Assembly: GCA_027005175.1 (NCBI GenBank)
Contig: JALTMC010000143.1
Location: 8,187 to 24,985 of the forward strand
Length of the DNA: 16,799 nucleotides
From: Myxococcales bacterium
Lineage (GTDB): Bacteria; Myxococcota_C; UBA6777
Direction: 5' to 3'
In this document: positions 1-6,254 of the stretch, in pieces
Position numbering within the stretch: position 1 is the first letter of the stretch
Layout: each line of letters starts with the position of its first letter
Notes under the pieces: model-generated
Databases searched by the model: none
Told to the model about the DNA's origin: nothing
The model's input: the letters and a program-made list of their open reading frames with translations, nothing else
Position numbers and translations under genes: made by a program

Positions 1-493
1 TGAGTTCTCGATGAAAATGCTCGGATTGGCTCTGGCCACCACTGGGTTCGGCTTGGTGGGATCTCTCACCGCACGAAAACTCTTTGAGATGCCTTCAGAG
101 AAATCATTTTACTCGATCCTTGAACTTCTTCAGAACGATGATGTCGTAGACCGCTTAATTCATATGAAACAGCCTTCCGAACAACTCGATAACACTGAGG
201 TGAAGGAGGCTTCGGAGGGCTCTGATGACGCAGAGGTGAAGGAAACGTCGGAGGGAACTGACGACATAGAGGTGAAGGAAGCGTCGAAGGGCTCTGATGA
301 CGCAGAGGTGAAGGAAACGTCGGAGGGAACTGACGACGTAGAGGTGAAGGAAACGTCATCAGAGCTTGATAAAGTGGTAGTGAAACCGGCTTCGGAGCTT
401 GACGATATGGAGTTGTCGCACATCAAGGTGGAGCAATCCAATGAAAAGATAGTGTCCTCTTTTGAGGAGGGAGGACACGATGCCCCGGTCTAG
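1..493 (+). CDS. MotA/TolQ/ExbB-like proton-channel protein, C-terminal part only, with acidic repeat tail
   Basis: The frame is open to the left edge (first full codon at base 2), and the ATG at 11 has no ribosome site, so this is probably the end of a longer gene. From that ATG 160 residues are visible. A hydrophobic helix at about residues 4-21 contains the Ala-Thr-Thr-Gly pattern typical of the last membrane helix of MotA/TolQ/ExbB channels, and is followed by Arg-Lys, as expected on the cytoplasmic side. Residues 63-122 are five 12-residue repeats of the form EVKE-x-S-x-G-x-DD-x, rich in Glu and Asp; a degenerate sixth follows. The family call rests mainly on the next gene, which overlaps by 14 bases and looks like the ExbD/MotB partner. 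In known pairs the two proteins form a proton-driven inner-membrane motor. The acidic tail would lie in the cytoplasm. It could instead be an unrelated membrane protein. Confidence 0.5.
   Translation, partial: EFSMKMLGLALATTGFGLVGSLTARKLFEMPSEKSFYSILELLQNDDVVDRLIHMKQPSEQLDNTEVKEASEGSDDAEVKETSEGTDDIEVKEASKGSDDAEVKETSEGTDDVEVKETSSELDKVVVKPASELDDMELSHIKVEQSNEKIVSSFEEGGHDAPV
197..376 (+). repeat. five 36-bp tandem repeats inside the channel-like gene
   Basis: Units begin at 197, 233, 269, 305 and 341, each starting GAGGTGAAGGA. Alternate units resemble each other most (GGCTCTGATGACGCA versus GGAACTGACGAC endings), giving a 72-bp higher-order period that suggests growth by duplication of a two-unit block. 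The length is a multiple of 3, so copy-number change would keep the frame and only lengthen or shorten the acidic tail. Confidence 0.9.
464..474 (+). promoter_or_regulatory. strong ribosome binding site deciding the ExbD-like start
   Basis: GAGGAGGGAGG ends 5 bases before the ATG at 480 and lies inside the upstream gene. It favours ATG 480 over the in-frame TTG at 462 and fits translational coupling of the two overlapping genes. Confidence 0.75.
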
Positions 494-1466
494 ACCTGAT
501 TTAATGGCGTTGCTCGATGTCATTTTGTTGGTTTTCTTTGCTATGACATTGAACAAAGACAAGAAACATCAACAAGAACGGAATGTATTAGTCAAAAAGA
601 TCTCAAGACAGGTCCAGAAAACTGCCGGTGTTCAGAAAAAGCTAAAGCATGAAAGGGGTAGGTATATATCGTTGGAAAAGCAACTTCGTTCTTTCAAAGA
701 TCGACGAGAGAAGATCTATCATTTGGTTTCTGACTTACAAAGTTTAGTATTTCTTATGAATGGGAAGTCGCAAAAGAAAGAGCAAACCAGCCAACCGATT
801 CGGCGGCAACTTTTAAAAATGAGAGCACTCTTACAGCGGACAGCTGCTCAACTCACTGCTGAAAGAAAGTTTTTGGTTAAGGCGAATCAAAAGTTAGCGA
901 AGCAGTTTCAAGTTAAACGTTTGGAGTTAGAGAAGCTACAACTGAAAGTTAGAGGTTTGCGAGAGTCATGGGGGAAGGAGCGTGTCAGGTCACAGCGTAA
1001 GCAGAAAAGCATCATGGCCAAAAATAAACGTTTGCAAGAGAGCCGCAAACAGCTCGAAGCCTCTTTGCGGCTGGTGCAACGTTGGGGGCGGATGAGTGGG
1101 CGCGAAAAATCTGGGCTAACAGAGAGCCTGGCACGCTATTTTCAGGCTGTGATGATCTATGTAAAAGCCGATCGTATCGTCGGGTATCGTCGCTTTCCAA
1201 ATAAAAAAATGAAAGCTTTCAGTCGTACCATTGAACTCAGTCGTCGAAGCTCTAACGGAATTAATCTGTACTACCGTGGCAAAATTAAAAAGGACTTCCG
1301 CGCCTTTGAAATCCTGAAGCGAAAGCTTCCTGCTGAACTTTCTAGTAGTCCGGAGGTTATCTATATCTTTATCTTTGACGATAACTGTTCCAAAGCTATC
1401 ACACAAGGGCTTGAGCACGAGCATCTCAAATACTATCGGGGGCGACGTGTGATCTGGCAGTTATAA
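480..1466 (+). CDS. ExbD/MotB-like motor protein with long basic coiled coil and unknown C-terminal domain
   Basis: 328 residues from ATG 480. A short N-terminus leads into one membrane helix (about residues 7-24) with a leucine-flanked aspartate at position 13 (ALLDVILLVFF). This matches the proton-carrying Asp at the start of the ExbD/TolR/MotB helix. Residues about 25-205 are strongly helical and rich in Lys, Arg, Gln and Leu, looking like one long coiled coil. Residues about 215-328 form a separate domain with beta-like stretches (AVMIYVKA, VIYIFIFDDN) that I do not recognise; no OmpA-type peptidoglycan-binding motif is visible. The gene overlaps the channel-like gene by 14 bases. In ExbD/MotB the part after the helix is periplasmic, but the dense positive charge right after this helix goes against the positive-inside rule, so topology is uncertain. 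The helix-plus-Asp reading is fairly secure; the function is not. Confidence 0.6.
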   Translation: MPRSRPDLMALLDVILLVFFAMTLNKDKKHQQERNVLVKKISRQVQKTAGVQKKLKHERGRYISLEKQLRSFKDRREKIYHLVSDLQSLVFLMNGKSQKKEQTSQPIRRQLLKMRALLQRTAAQLTAERKFLVKANQKLAKQFQVKRLELEKLQLKVRGLRESWGKERVRSQRKQKSIMAKNKRLQESRKQLEASLRLVQRWGRMSGREKSGLTESLARYFQAVMIYVKADRIVGYRRFPNKKMKAFSRTIELSRRSSNGINLYYRGKIKKDFRAFEILKRKLPAELSSSPEVIYIFIFDDNCSKAITQGLEHEHLKYYRGRRVIWQL

Positions 1467-1481
1467 AAGAGGAAAGTGGCA

Positions 1482-1613
1482 ATGAGCAAAGATGAAAGCT
1501 GGAGGTTGTTTGGTTCCAAGCCGAACGCGACCCTACTGGAAGTGGAAAGTGGGAGGTCTTCCTCCAAAATGGAACAGAGTCGAGTCGAAAGTGAGAGTGC
1601 GTTTGTTGGTTGA
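1482..1613 (+). CDS. 43-residue ORF with the best ribosome site before sufE; leader ORF or displaced sufE start
   Basis: ATG 1482 lies 8 bases after AGAGGA (1468-1473), a much better start context than any in the sufE frame. The frame (MSKDESWRLF...) is polar and acidic and stops at TGA 1611, inside the sufE reading frame and just after TTG codons at 1603 and 1606 that could start a SufE of ordinary length. It may be a coupled leader peptide, or the true 5' end of sufE put out of frame by a single-base change or sequencing error near 1600. I do not recognise the peptide. Confidence 0.4.
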   Translation: MSKDESWRLFGSKPNATLLEVESGRSSSKMEQSRVESESAFVG

Positions 1614-2010
1614 ATCATTGGAAGAAGTCGTTTCTGCTTTTGCAGAGTTGCCGGATACCCGGTCACGGTTGGCGAAGTTGATTGCGTGGGGAAAGGAGCT
1701 TCCGGCGATGCCAGAAGCTGACAAACAAGATGAGTTCCGAGTGCCTGGCTGTTTGTCAACCGTGTATATTCAAGTGGAGCTGCATGATGGACTTCTCTTG
1801 TTTCGAGGTGACTCGGATACCCTTCTTGTAAAAGGCTTGGTTGCTTTGTTAGTGAAAGGTTTAAGCTACCTAACTCCGAAGCAGGTTGTGGAGTTATCTC
1901 CCGAGTTCATCTTTGATACCGGAATTAAACAAAGCCTTGTACCTGGTCGCGCCAATGGATTTCGCAATATCTTTTTGAAAATGCAAGAGCTAGCAAAAGA
2001 CTTTCTTTAG
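1492..2010 (+). CDS. sufE: SufE-like cysteine desulfuration protein
   Basis: SufE accepts persulfide sulfur from a SufS-type cysteine desulfurase and passes it to the SufBCD Fe-S cluster scaffold in the cytoplasm. The core is clear: a helical LVESLEEVV region, then KLIAWGKELPAMPE, then RVPGCLST with the sulfur-accepting Cys (residue 87 from ATG 1492), then FRGDSD, VKGLVALLV, LTPKQV and PGRANGF, in the family order. The first 37 or so residues from ATG 1492 are basic, unlike SufE, and lack a ribosome site. Starting at TTG 1606 would give 134 residues, close to the E. coli protein (138). The true start is therefore doubtful (see the 43-residue ORF at 1482). No sufS or sufBCD gene is in the window. 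Confidence 0.88.
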   Translation: MKAGGCLVPSRTRPYWKWKVGGLPPKWNRVESKVRVRLLVESLEEVVSAFAELPDTRSRLAKLIAWGKELPAMPEADKQDEFRVPGCLSTVYIQVELHDGLLLFRGDSDTLLVKGLVALLVKGLSYLTPKQVVELSPEFIFDTGIKQSLVPGRANGFRNIFLKMQELAKDFL

Positions 2011-2092
2011 CTTTGGTTGGTCGTTCTTTCTGTGATATTTTGGGTTCTTTCGAAATAGAGATCCTATTGAATCTCATGGGCGCAATCTGAAA

Positions 2093-2167
2093 TGTTGTAT
2101 GGATGAAGTCGCCGTTTTAATGGATGAAGTTGCTGTTGTATGGATGAAGTCGCTGTTGTATGGATGA
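2093..2167. repeat. 20-bp tandem repeat downstream of sufE
   Basis: TGGATGAAGTNGCYGTT units begin at 2100, 2121 and 2141, with a partial unit at 2161; the preceding TGTTGTA at 2093 matches a unit end. The first unit is 21 bp, the others 20. It lies in the 173-bp gap between the converging sufE and enzyme I genes. I see no convincing terminator there. Confidence 0.85.
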
Positions 2168-2183
2168 TTACCCGGACTTTGTA

Positions 2184-3923
2184 TTATGCTGAGACAGAGA
2201 TAATATTGTTGTTTTCTGCAAATTCCAGGGTGAGGTGGAAGATCTCTGCGCTGGTTGAAGCTTGCAGTGCTTGTTGGACCAATAGTTCCGTCTCATGGAT
2301 TCTTATATGAGGTAGGCATTGTTGAAGGAGCGGTAGTTGTTTGGGAGGGAGGCTTAAATCTCGCAGTCCAAGTCCCAATAGTAGCGGTAGGTAGAGGGGT
2401 TGTGCGGCCATCTCTCCACAAATGGACACGGAGCACTCTTGGGAAGCCGTTGCCTGGATAATGATCTGGAGCAGCCGAAGTAAGGCGGGCTGAGTTGGTT
2501 GCAACAGGTGACTGACACGAGAGTTGCCCCGTTCAGCAGCCATCAAGAATTGCATGAGGTCATTCGTGCCGATAGAGACAAAGTCGATGCTGGGTGCGAG
2601 CTGGTCTACTTGAAGGGCCGCTGCTGGGGTCTCGATCATGAGACCCCATTGAATGTTTTCAGCGATAGCATAGCCCTGCTGTATCAGCATCTTTCGGGTT
2701 TGGGCGATTCGCTCTTTGAGGTGAAGTAGTTCTTCGTAAGTGCTGAGCATCGGAAACAAAACACGTAGGTTTCCTGAAGTGCTTGCACGCAACAGGGCTC
2801 GAAGCTGTGGTCGCAAGAGATCCCAGCGATCGAGATGTATTCGCAATCCGCGCCAGCCCATTGGGGATAAGGAAGAGGGAGATGCTGGAAATGCCCTCAT
2901 CTGTTTGTCACCACCGAGGTCAAAGGTGCGGAATGTGACAGGGTTGGGAGACATCTGTTTAAGAATACTTTGGTAAAGCTGGTATTGCTCTTCTTCGTTG
3001 GGGAATTGTGGTCGGCTGGCATAGAGCATCTCTGTGCGAAGAAGGCCGATCCCTTCGGAGTCAACGGCATGTGTGTCTGTGATATCAGTCAGAATGTTAA
3101 CATTGGATCGCAAGGTAATATGTTGTCCACATTGTGTTTGACGGGTAGAGGGAACAGGCTCAATTGCAATAGAGGAAGAGGCTGCGATTGCGTCTCGATA
3201 GGTCTGTTGCATGCCGGAGGTTGGGTTGACATAGAGTAGTCCTCGATGACCGTCGAGAATGATGAGTTCCTGATCAAAGATCTCATGTTGCTCGTGAACC
3301 TGAGAAATATAGGGTATGTGCATCGAACTGGCTAAAACTGTAGTGTGACTGGAGACACCTCCTTGGTCTGTAATAATGCCACGGATGTTGCTCCAGTCAA
3401 GATGAGCCAACTGTGAGGGAAGCAATTCTTTTCCAATAAGAATGACTGGATGAGGTAGCTGAATGGGCTGAACTCCTGCACCTGTTATAAGATAGGCAAG
3501 GACATGACCCCAGACATCCTCCAGATCAAAGATACGTTGGCGAAAGAGTGGGTGACGTAGCGTGCGAAACTGGACCCGATAGGCTGTTAGAGTTTCTTGC
3601 AGAGCGCTCTCTGCTGTTTGCTCTTGTTTGAGCTGCTGGTAGAAGGTTTTACGAAAGCTGGGATCTTGTAACAAGAGTTGCTGACTTGCGAAGACCTCAG
3701 CCTCGTCTTTCCCTACTTCTCGGGCGATACGTAACTTCGTCTTCTCTAAAAATTGCGCGACTTGAGTGCAAGCTTGCTCAAAGCGTAGGTTCTCGTCTCT
3801 CACAGAGGAAACAGGTTGAGATATGGAGAGTTTGGTTGTGAGATGGTCTTGGGGAATGGAGAGACGAAAGGCTGGCGCGATGGCCATACCATCACAGAGA
3901 GTCATTCCAGTGTATTGTCTCAT
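2184..3923 (-). CDS. ptsI: PTS phosphoenolpyruvate-protein phosphotransferase (enzyme I)
   Basis: Enzyme I takes phosphate from PEP onto a histidine and passes it to HPr at the head of the phosphotransferase system. The protein has 579 residues, against 575 in E. coli. All expected active-site elements are visible: phosphorylated His193 in GGVSSHTTVLA, PEP-binding Arg297 (LLRTEML) and Arg332 (FRTFDLGG), metal ligands Glu431 (MIETPAA) and Asp455 (IGTNDL), and acid/base Cys502 (SICGEMA). The N-terminal 20 or so residues carry GMAIAPAF, the usual start of enzyme I. It lies 11 bases after a small unknown gene on the same strand. No ribosome site precedes the ATG at 3923, so translation may be coupled, or the Met at residue 7 may be used. 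Neither HPr nor any EII is encoded here, so the phosphate acceptor is unknown and could be regulatory rather than for sugar uptake. Confidence 0.95.
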   Translation of the reverse strand: MRQYTGMTLCDGMAIAPAFRLSIPQDHLTTKLSISQPVSSVRDENLRFEQACTQVAQFLEKTKLRIAREVGKDEAEVFASQQLLLQDPSFRKTFYQQLKQEQTAESALQETLTAYRVQFRTLRHPLFRQRIFDLEDVWGHVLAYLITGAGVQPIQLPHPVILIGKELLPSQLAHLDWSNIRGIITDQGGVSSHTTVLASSMHIPYISQVHEQHEIFDQELIILDGHRGLLYVNPTSGMQQTYRDAIAASSSIAIEPVPSTRQTQCGQHITLRSNVNILTDITDTHAVDSEGIGLLRTEMLYASRPQFPNEEEQYQLYQSILKQMSPNPVTFRTFDLGGDKQMRAFPASPSSLSPMGWRGLRIHLDRWDLLRPQLRALLRASTSGNLRVLFPMLSTYEELLHLKERIAQTRKMLIQQGYAIAENIQWGLMIETPAAALQVDQLAPSIDFVSIGTNDLMQFLMAAERGNSRVSHLLQPTQPALLRLLQIIIQATASQECSVSICGEMAAQPLYLPLLLGLGLRDLSLPPKQLPLLQQCLPHIRIHETELLVQQALQASTSAEIFHLTLEFAENNNIISVSA

Positions 3924-3934
3924 CGAAGGGGAGG

Positions 3935-4210
3935 CTAAGACTGTTGGGAACGGGCAGCGTGGAGCTTTTGGGTTAATCCTTCAACATCAACAGCTTTGCC
4001 CGTGCTGGCTTCAATATACCAAAGGAGAGATTGTTGGGCGAGTGTCTTGTAAATGGCACCGCGTTGTTCATCACTGAGGACGTTGTCATCACGGATGTCA
4101 TTGAGAGCGATGCGATAAGCATCATCATCACCCAAAGCCTTTTGTAAAGCTTTTACATGCCGAACAATCCGGTGATCGCGGGCTCGATTTTTGTCTGTAT
4201 TCTCGCTCAT
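3935..4210 (-). CDS. small unknown protein upstream of enzyme I
   Basis: 91 residues from the ATG at 4210 (MSENTDKNRARDH). GGAG lies about 11 bases upstream; a longer start at 4258 is possible but adds an unlikely hydrophobic N-terminus. The protein is soluble, highly charged and probably all helical, with LQKALGDDDAYRIALNDI and LSDEQRGAIYKTLAQQ stretches. It lacks the HPr phosphorylation motif, so it is not HPr. I do not recognise the family. The 11-base gap to ptsI suggests co-transcription and possible coupling. Confidence 0.65.
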   Translation of the reverse strand: MSENTDKNRARDHRIVRHVKALQKALGDDDAYRIALNDIRDDNVLSDEQRGAIYKTLAQQSLLWYIEASTGKAVDVEGLTQKLHAARSQQS

Positions 4211-4294
4211 TGTCGCGTAGGCTCCAAGACAGGCGTCAGTCCATAAGAAAAAGGGCAACTCTTTCGGTAAAGAAAGACTCAGGTCGGCTTGCTC

Positions 4295-4313
4295 AGGTTG
4301 TTTTTTTCAACCT
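4295..4313. other. short hairpin between the Met/Gly-rich gene and the next gene
   Basis: AGGTTG and CAACCT pair perfectly around a loop of seven T on the plus strand (seven A on the transcribed minus strand). It lies just after the stop of the Met/Gly-rich gene. No U-run follows on the minus strand, so it is not a standard terminator; it could be an mRNA-stabilising or attenuating hairpin. Confidence 0.35.
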
Positions 4314-4319
4314 TCGAAT

Positions 4320-4727
4320 TTAGTACCACATTCCCATGGGCATTCCCATGCCTAGACCGAGACCTAAGCTTGTGCCCAAGCCACTCATTCCCAAGCCACC
4401 CATTCCGTACAGGCCCATGCCACCCATTCCCATCATGCTCAAACTACCCATGCCCATGCCCATGCCGCCCATGCCCATACCGAAGGGAGACATGGTGGGA
4501 AAGCCACCGTACATACCCATGCCTAAGCCGCCCATGCCTAGGCCACCCATACCACCCATCATGCCCATACCACCCATCATGCCGAAGGGGTTGAGCAGGT
4601 TGCTCGCTACACCAGTCATTGCACCGAGGCCAAAGCTGTTGGTACCTGCTGCGACGAGGCCCGCACCCAGATTATTGGTCAATGCTGCTGCGCCGATACC
4701 TTTTGCAAGTCGTCCAATCATACTCAT
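4320..4727 (-). CDS. Met/Gly-rich low-complexity protein
   Basis: 135 residues, of which I count 46 Gly and 28 Met. Residues 1-38 are an ordinary small-residue sequence (MSMIGRLAKGIGAAALTNN). Residues about 39-135 are almost all Gly, Met and Leu in GM, GGM and GLGM steps, ending MGMPMGMWY. There is no signal peptide, and no Cys or His visible. GGAG lies about 11 bases before the ATG at 4727. It is 51 bases after the 128-residue gene, and the two look like one transcript. Met-rich segments can bind Cu(I), and GGM repeats form the flexible tail of GroEL inside the chaperonin cavity; either could be a hint, but I cannot assign a function. The repetitive DNA is also open on the plus strand as a Pro/Met-rich frame, which I take as a shadow. 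Confidence 0.7.
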   Translation of the reverse strand: MSMIGRLAKGIGAAALTNNLGAGLVAAGTNSFGLGAMTGVASNLLNPFGMMGGMGMMGGMGGLGMGGLGMGMYGGFPTMSPFGMGMGGMGMGMGSLSMMGMGGMGLYGMGGLGMSGLGTSLGLGLGMGMPMGMWY

Positions 4728-4778
4728 CGTTTTGTTCTCCGAAAAAGGGTTGTACGTTTTTATACTGTGAAAGCGACC

Positions 4779-5165
4779 TTAAGAGTCGCTCGAATCGCTT
4801 TTTCCTTCCGGTCGTCCAAGCATCATATTCAGCAGGGAGCTTCCCGAGGTGGGTTTTTCGTTGGAGAGTGTTGCAGGGGAGTTGTTACCAATTAAGGCTG
4901 CGGCAGCATCGCTTTTGGAGGAGGTCTCAAAGCCGTCTCCCATGTTGAGGGCCGACGCCAACTCGGGAAAGTCTGCAATAAATGAGTAGTCAAGAGGATT
5001 GGCAAAGGCCCATTGCACATAGGCCATCCACTCTTCTACTTCCAGTCCAAGTTGCTCCGCAGTATAAGCCTGTACCGCATACCATCCCTGAACCGCCATT
5101 TGCTGCTCTTTTGGTAACTTATCAAACTCGGCTTTCCACGCCTGTGAGGCTTCTTCCGGATTCAT
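4779..5165 (-). CDS. unknown protein, first gene of the enzyme I cluster
   Basis: 128 residues. The first 80 or so look folded and helical, with several Trp and aromatic residues (EEASQAWKAEF, QGWYAVQAYTAEQLG, EEWMAYVQWAF). The rest is Ser/Asn/Gly-rich and probably disordered, with a short hydrophobic SLLNMMLGRPEG near the end. There is no signal peptide or membrane helix. GGAG lies 8 bases before the ATG, and a good promoter lies about 60 bases upstream. I do not recognise the family. The Met/Gly-rich gene follows after 51 bases, so the two proteins may act together. Confidence 0.7.
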   Translation of the reverse strand: MNPEEASQAWKAEFDKLPKEQQMAVQGWYAVQAYTAEQLGLEVEEWMAYVQWAFANPLDYSFIADFPELASALNMGDGFETSSKSDAAAALIGNNSPATLSNEKPTSGSSLLNMMLGRPEGKSDSSDS

Positions 5166-5230
5166 TCTACCGTCTCCGCACCGCTTGTGCTCGTGGGGGG
5201 AATCGTATTCGATAACAGATAATGGCTCCT

Positions 5231-5259
5231 TAACTATCAGAAATGTCTATCTTTGTCAA
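5231..5259 (-). promoter_or_regulatory. sigma-70-type promoter for the 128-residue gene and cluster
   Basis: On the minus strand a perfect -35 TTGACA (5259-5254) is followed after 17 bases by TAGTTA (5236-5231), preceded by TGA as in an extended -10. Transcription would begin near 5224, leaving a leader of about 60 bases before the ATG at 5165. Confidence 0.55.
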
Positions 5260-5315
5260 GCACGTCAACCTAATTTGGGTGCGGCCTTGTGGCGTCAAAC
5301 TTCGTCATCTTCCTA

Positions 5316-5890
5316 TCACAGATCCCACAAGCCACGGCAGCTACAGCCTTCGCCGTGAGCGGCTGGACAGGTGCCTTGTTCATCTTTGTCTGCTCCCATT
5401 GTCGTGAGCGGCTGGACAGGTGTCACGCTCATCTTTGTTTGCTCCCATTGGAGAGAGAGTACAACAGGCGTCTTGGTTGGAAGCTGTTGGACCAGTGTTG
5501 TCCATTCATAACAGGGAATCTTGGGTGAAATCGTAAGCTTCACTTGCACTGCTCCTTCTTGTTTCTTTTGCAACCATCGATACGTATCTCTTATCGCTTG
5601 ATGAATGCCAGACCCGTTTAATTCTCTCTTTCTTCTGAGAAACCATCGTGACTTTGTGCCTTTCTGGAACACTCCTACCCGTACTCCTTTTTCTGTTACG
5701 CCGTAACGATACCGTTGAATCCCAACCAAAGATAAAGAAATGGTTGTCTCAGAAGAGTCTCGATGTCTCCCTGAAGATACGAAGGAAGCAGACCTTGGCT
5801 CCCCCATAATCCATATCCAGCGGCGATTTGAGTACCAAAGAGAGCTGTCAAAAGAAGGCCATTAAAAAACCAAGTTACGAAAGACCACAT
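5316..5890 (-). pseudogene. broken membrane-anchored protein gene (two overlapping frames)
   Basis: One frame starts at ATG 5890 and gives 64 residues: a hydrophobic N-terminus (FFNGLLLTALFGTQIAAGYGL) ending at 5696. A second frame, from 5807 to 5316, gives a plausible soluble domain with strand-like stretches (TTISLSLVGIQRYRYGVTEK, GVRVGVFQKG, AVQVKLTISPK). A -1 shift in the overlap, around 5745-5780, would join an N-terminal anchor to this domain. The end of the second frame runs through a 49-bp tandem duplication that also changes frame, so the present C-terminus is probably not ancestral. It could instead be two real overlapping genes. Neither start has a good ribosome site. I do not recognise the domain. 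Confidence 0.4.
5354..5450. repeat. 49-bp tandem duplication
   Basis: CGTGAGCGGCTGGACAGGTG starts at 5354 and again at 5403; the two copies continue alike through CATCTTTGTYTGCTCCCATTG with a few differences. The period is not a multiple of 3, so it shifts any reading frame that crosses it. Confidence 0.9.
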
Positions 5891-5891
5891 C

Positions 5892-6053
5892 TTGCTTGTT
5901 CAACCATTTTTTTATACTTATACGTTACAGCGGCTACGTCAATACTATGACTTGAAAGCTGCTTCTGTACACCCCCAAGAAGAGGAACTCCGAAACTGGG
6001 TCCGCTGGGTGCTGTCTCTGGCTGTGTTTGCTCTCTTGGTAGCCAGGTCTTAG
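5892..6053 (+). pseudogene. in-frame upstream fragment of a small membrane-protein gene
   Basis: This plus-strand frame reads LVQPFFYTYTLQRLRQYYDL, then KAASVHPQEEELRNWVRW, then VLSLAVFALLVA, and stops at TAG 6051, with a second stop at TAG 6075. After the stops the same frame repeats the hydrophobic segment and runs on to 6254. A charged cytoplasmic start entering a membrane helix is plausible coding sequence, interrupted by a 75-bp step duplication. There is no clear start codon (TTG 5892 or 5952 are candidates). A TATACT box at 5913-5918 could belong to a promoter here instead. Confidence 0.3.
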
Positions 6054-6119
6054 CTGGAAGTAAGAGTCCCAGGCTAGGTCATGGTGCTGTCTCTGGCTGT
6101 GTTTGCTTTCTTGGTAGCC
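6010..6119. repeat. 35-bp direct repeat, 75-bp period
   Basis: TGCTGTCTCTGGCTGTGTTTG and the following bases to GGTAGCC occur at 6010-6044 and 6085-6119 with a single C/T difference. The 40 bases between the copies are not duplicated recognisably. The period keeps the plus-strand frame, but the spacer carries two stop codons. Confidence 0.9.
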
Positions 6120-6254
6120 TTCTTTTGCTTCGCAGGTACTCAACCCGTCATAGGACCTATCGTTGCGGGTTTTCAGGGCTTACCCCTTTGGCATCTTTGG
6201 CATCGGATTGCTCAGCATCGCATGGTACTTACAACGGGAAAAATGAGAAAGTAA
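6081..6254 (+). CDS. small membrane protein, coupled to the CxxxCxxCC gene
   Basis: 57 residues from ATG 6081: a membrane helix (VLSLAVFAFLVAFFCFAG), a second hydrophobic stretch (PVIGPIVAGFQGLPLWHLW) and a basic end (TTGKMRK). Its stop TAA overlaps the next ATG as TAATG, a classic coupling arrangement, which supports real translation. The AGG about 8 bases upstream is a weak ribosome site. It may be the intact remainder of a longer gene whose 5' part lies at 5892-6053. I do not recognise the family. Confidence 0.45.
   Translation: MVLSLAVFAFLVAFFCFAGTQPVIGPIVAGFQGLPLWHLWHRIAQHRMVLTTGKMRK

Noticed and set aside
1-1466. Zorya defence system (zorAB)
   Set aside because: The second protein lacks a visible OmpA-like peptidoglycan-binding domain, and no zorC, zorD or zorE follows; sufE comes next. 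The first protein is too incomplete to judge.
3935-4210. HPr (ptsH) next to enzyme I
   Set aside because: The size is right, but the His-containing phosphorylation motif and serine site of HPr are absent.
4336-4770. Pro/Met-rich plus-strand frame of 144 residues
   Set aside because: It is the complement of the Met/Gly-rich gene: glycine and methionine codons read backward as Pro and His/Met. It has no ribosome site, and the minus frame has a normal start and operon context.
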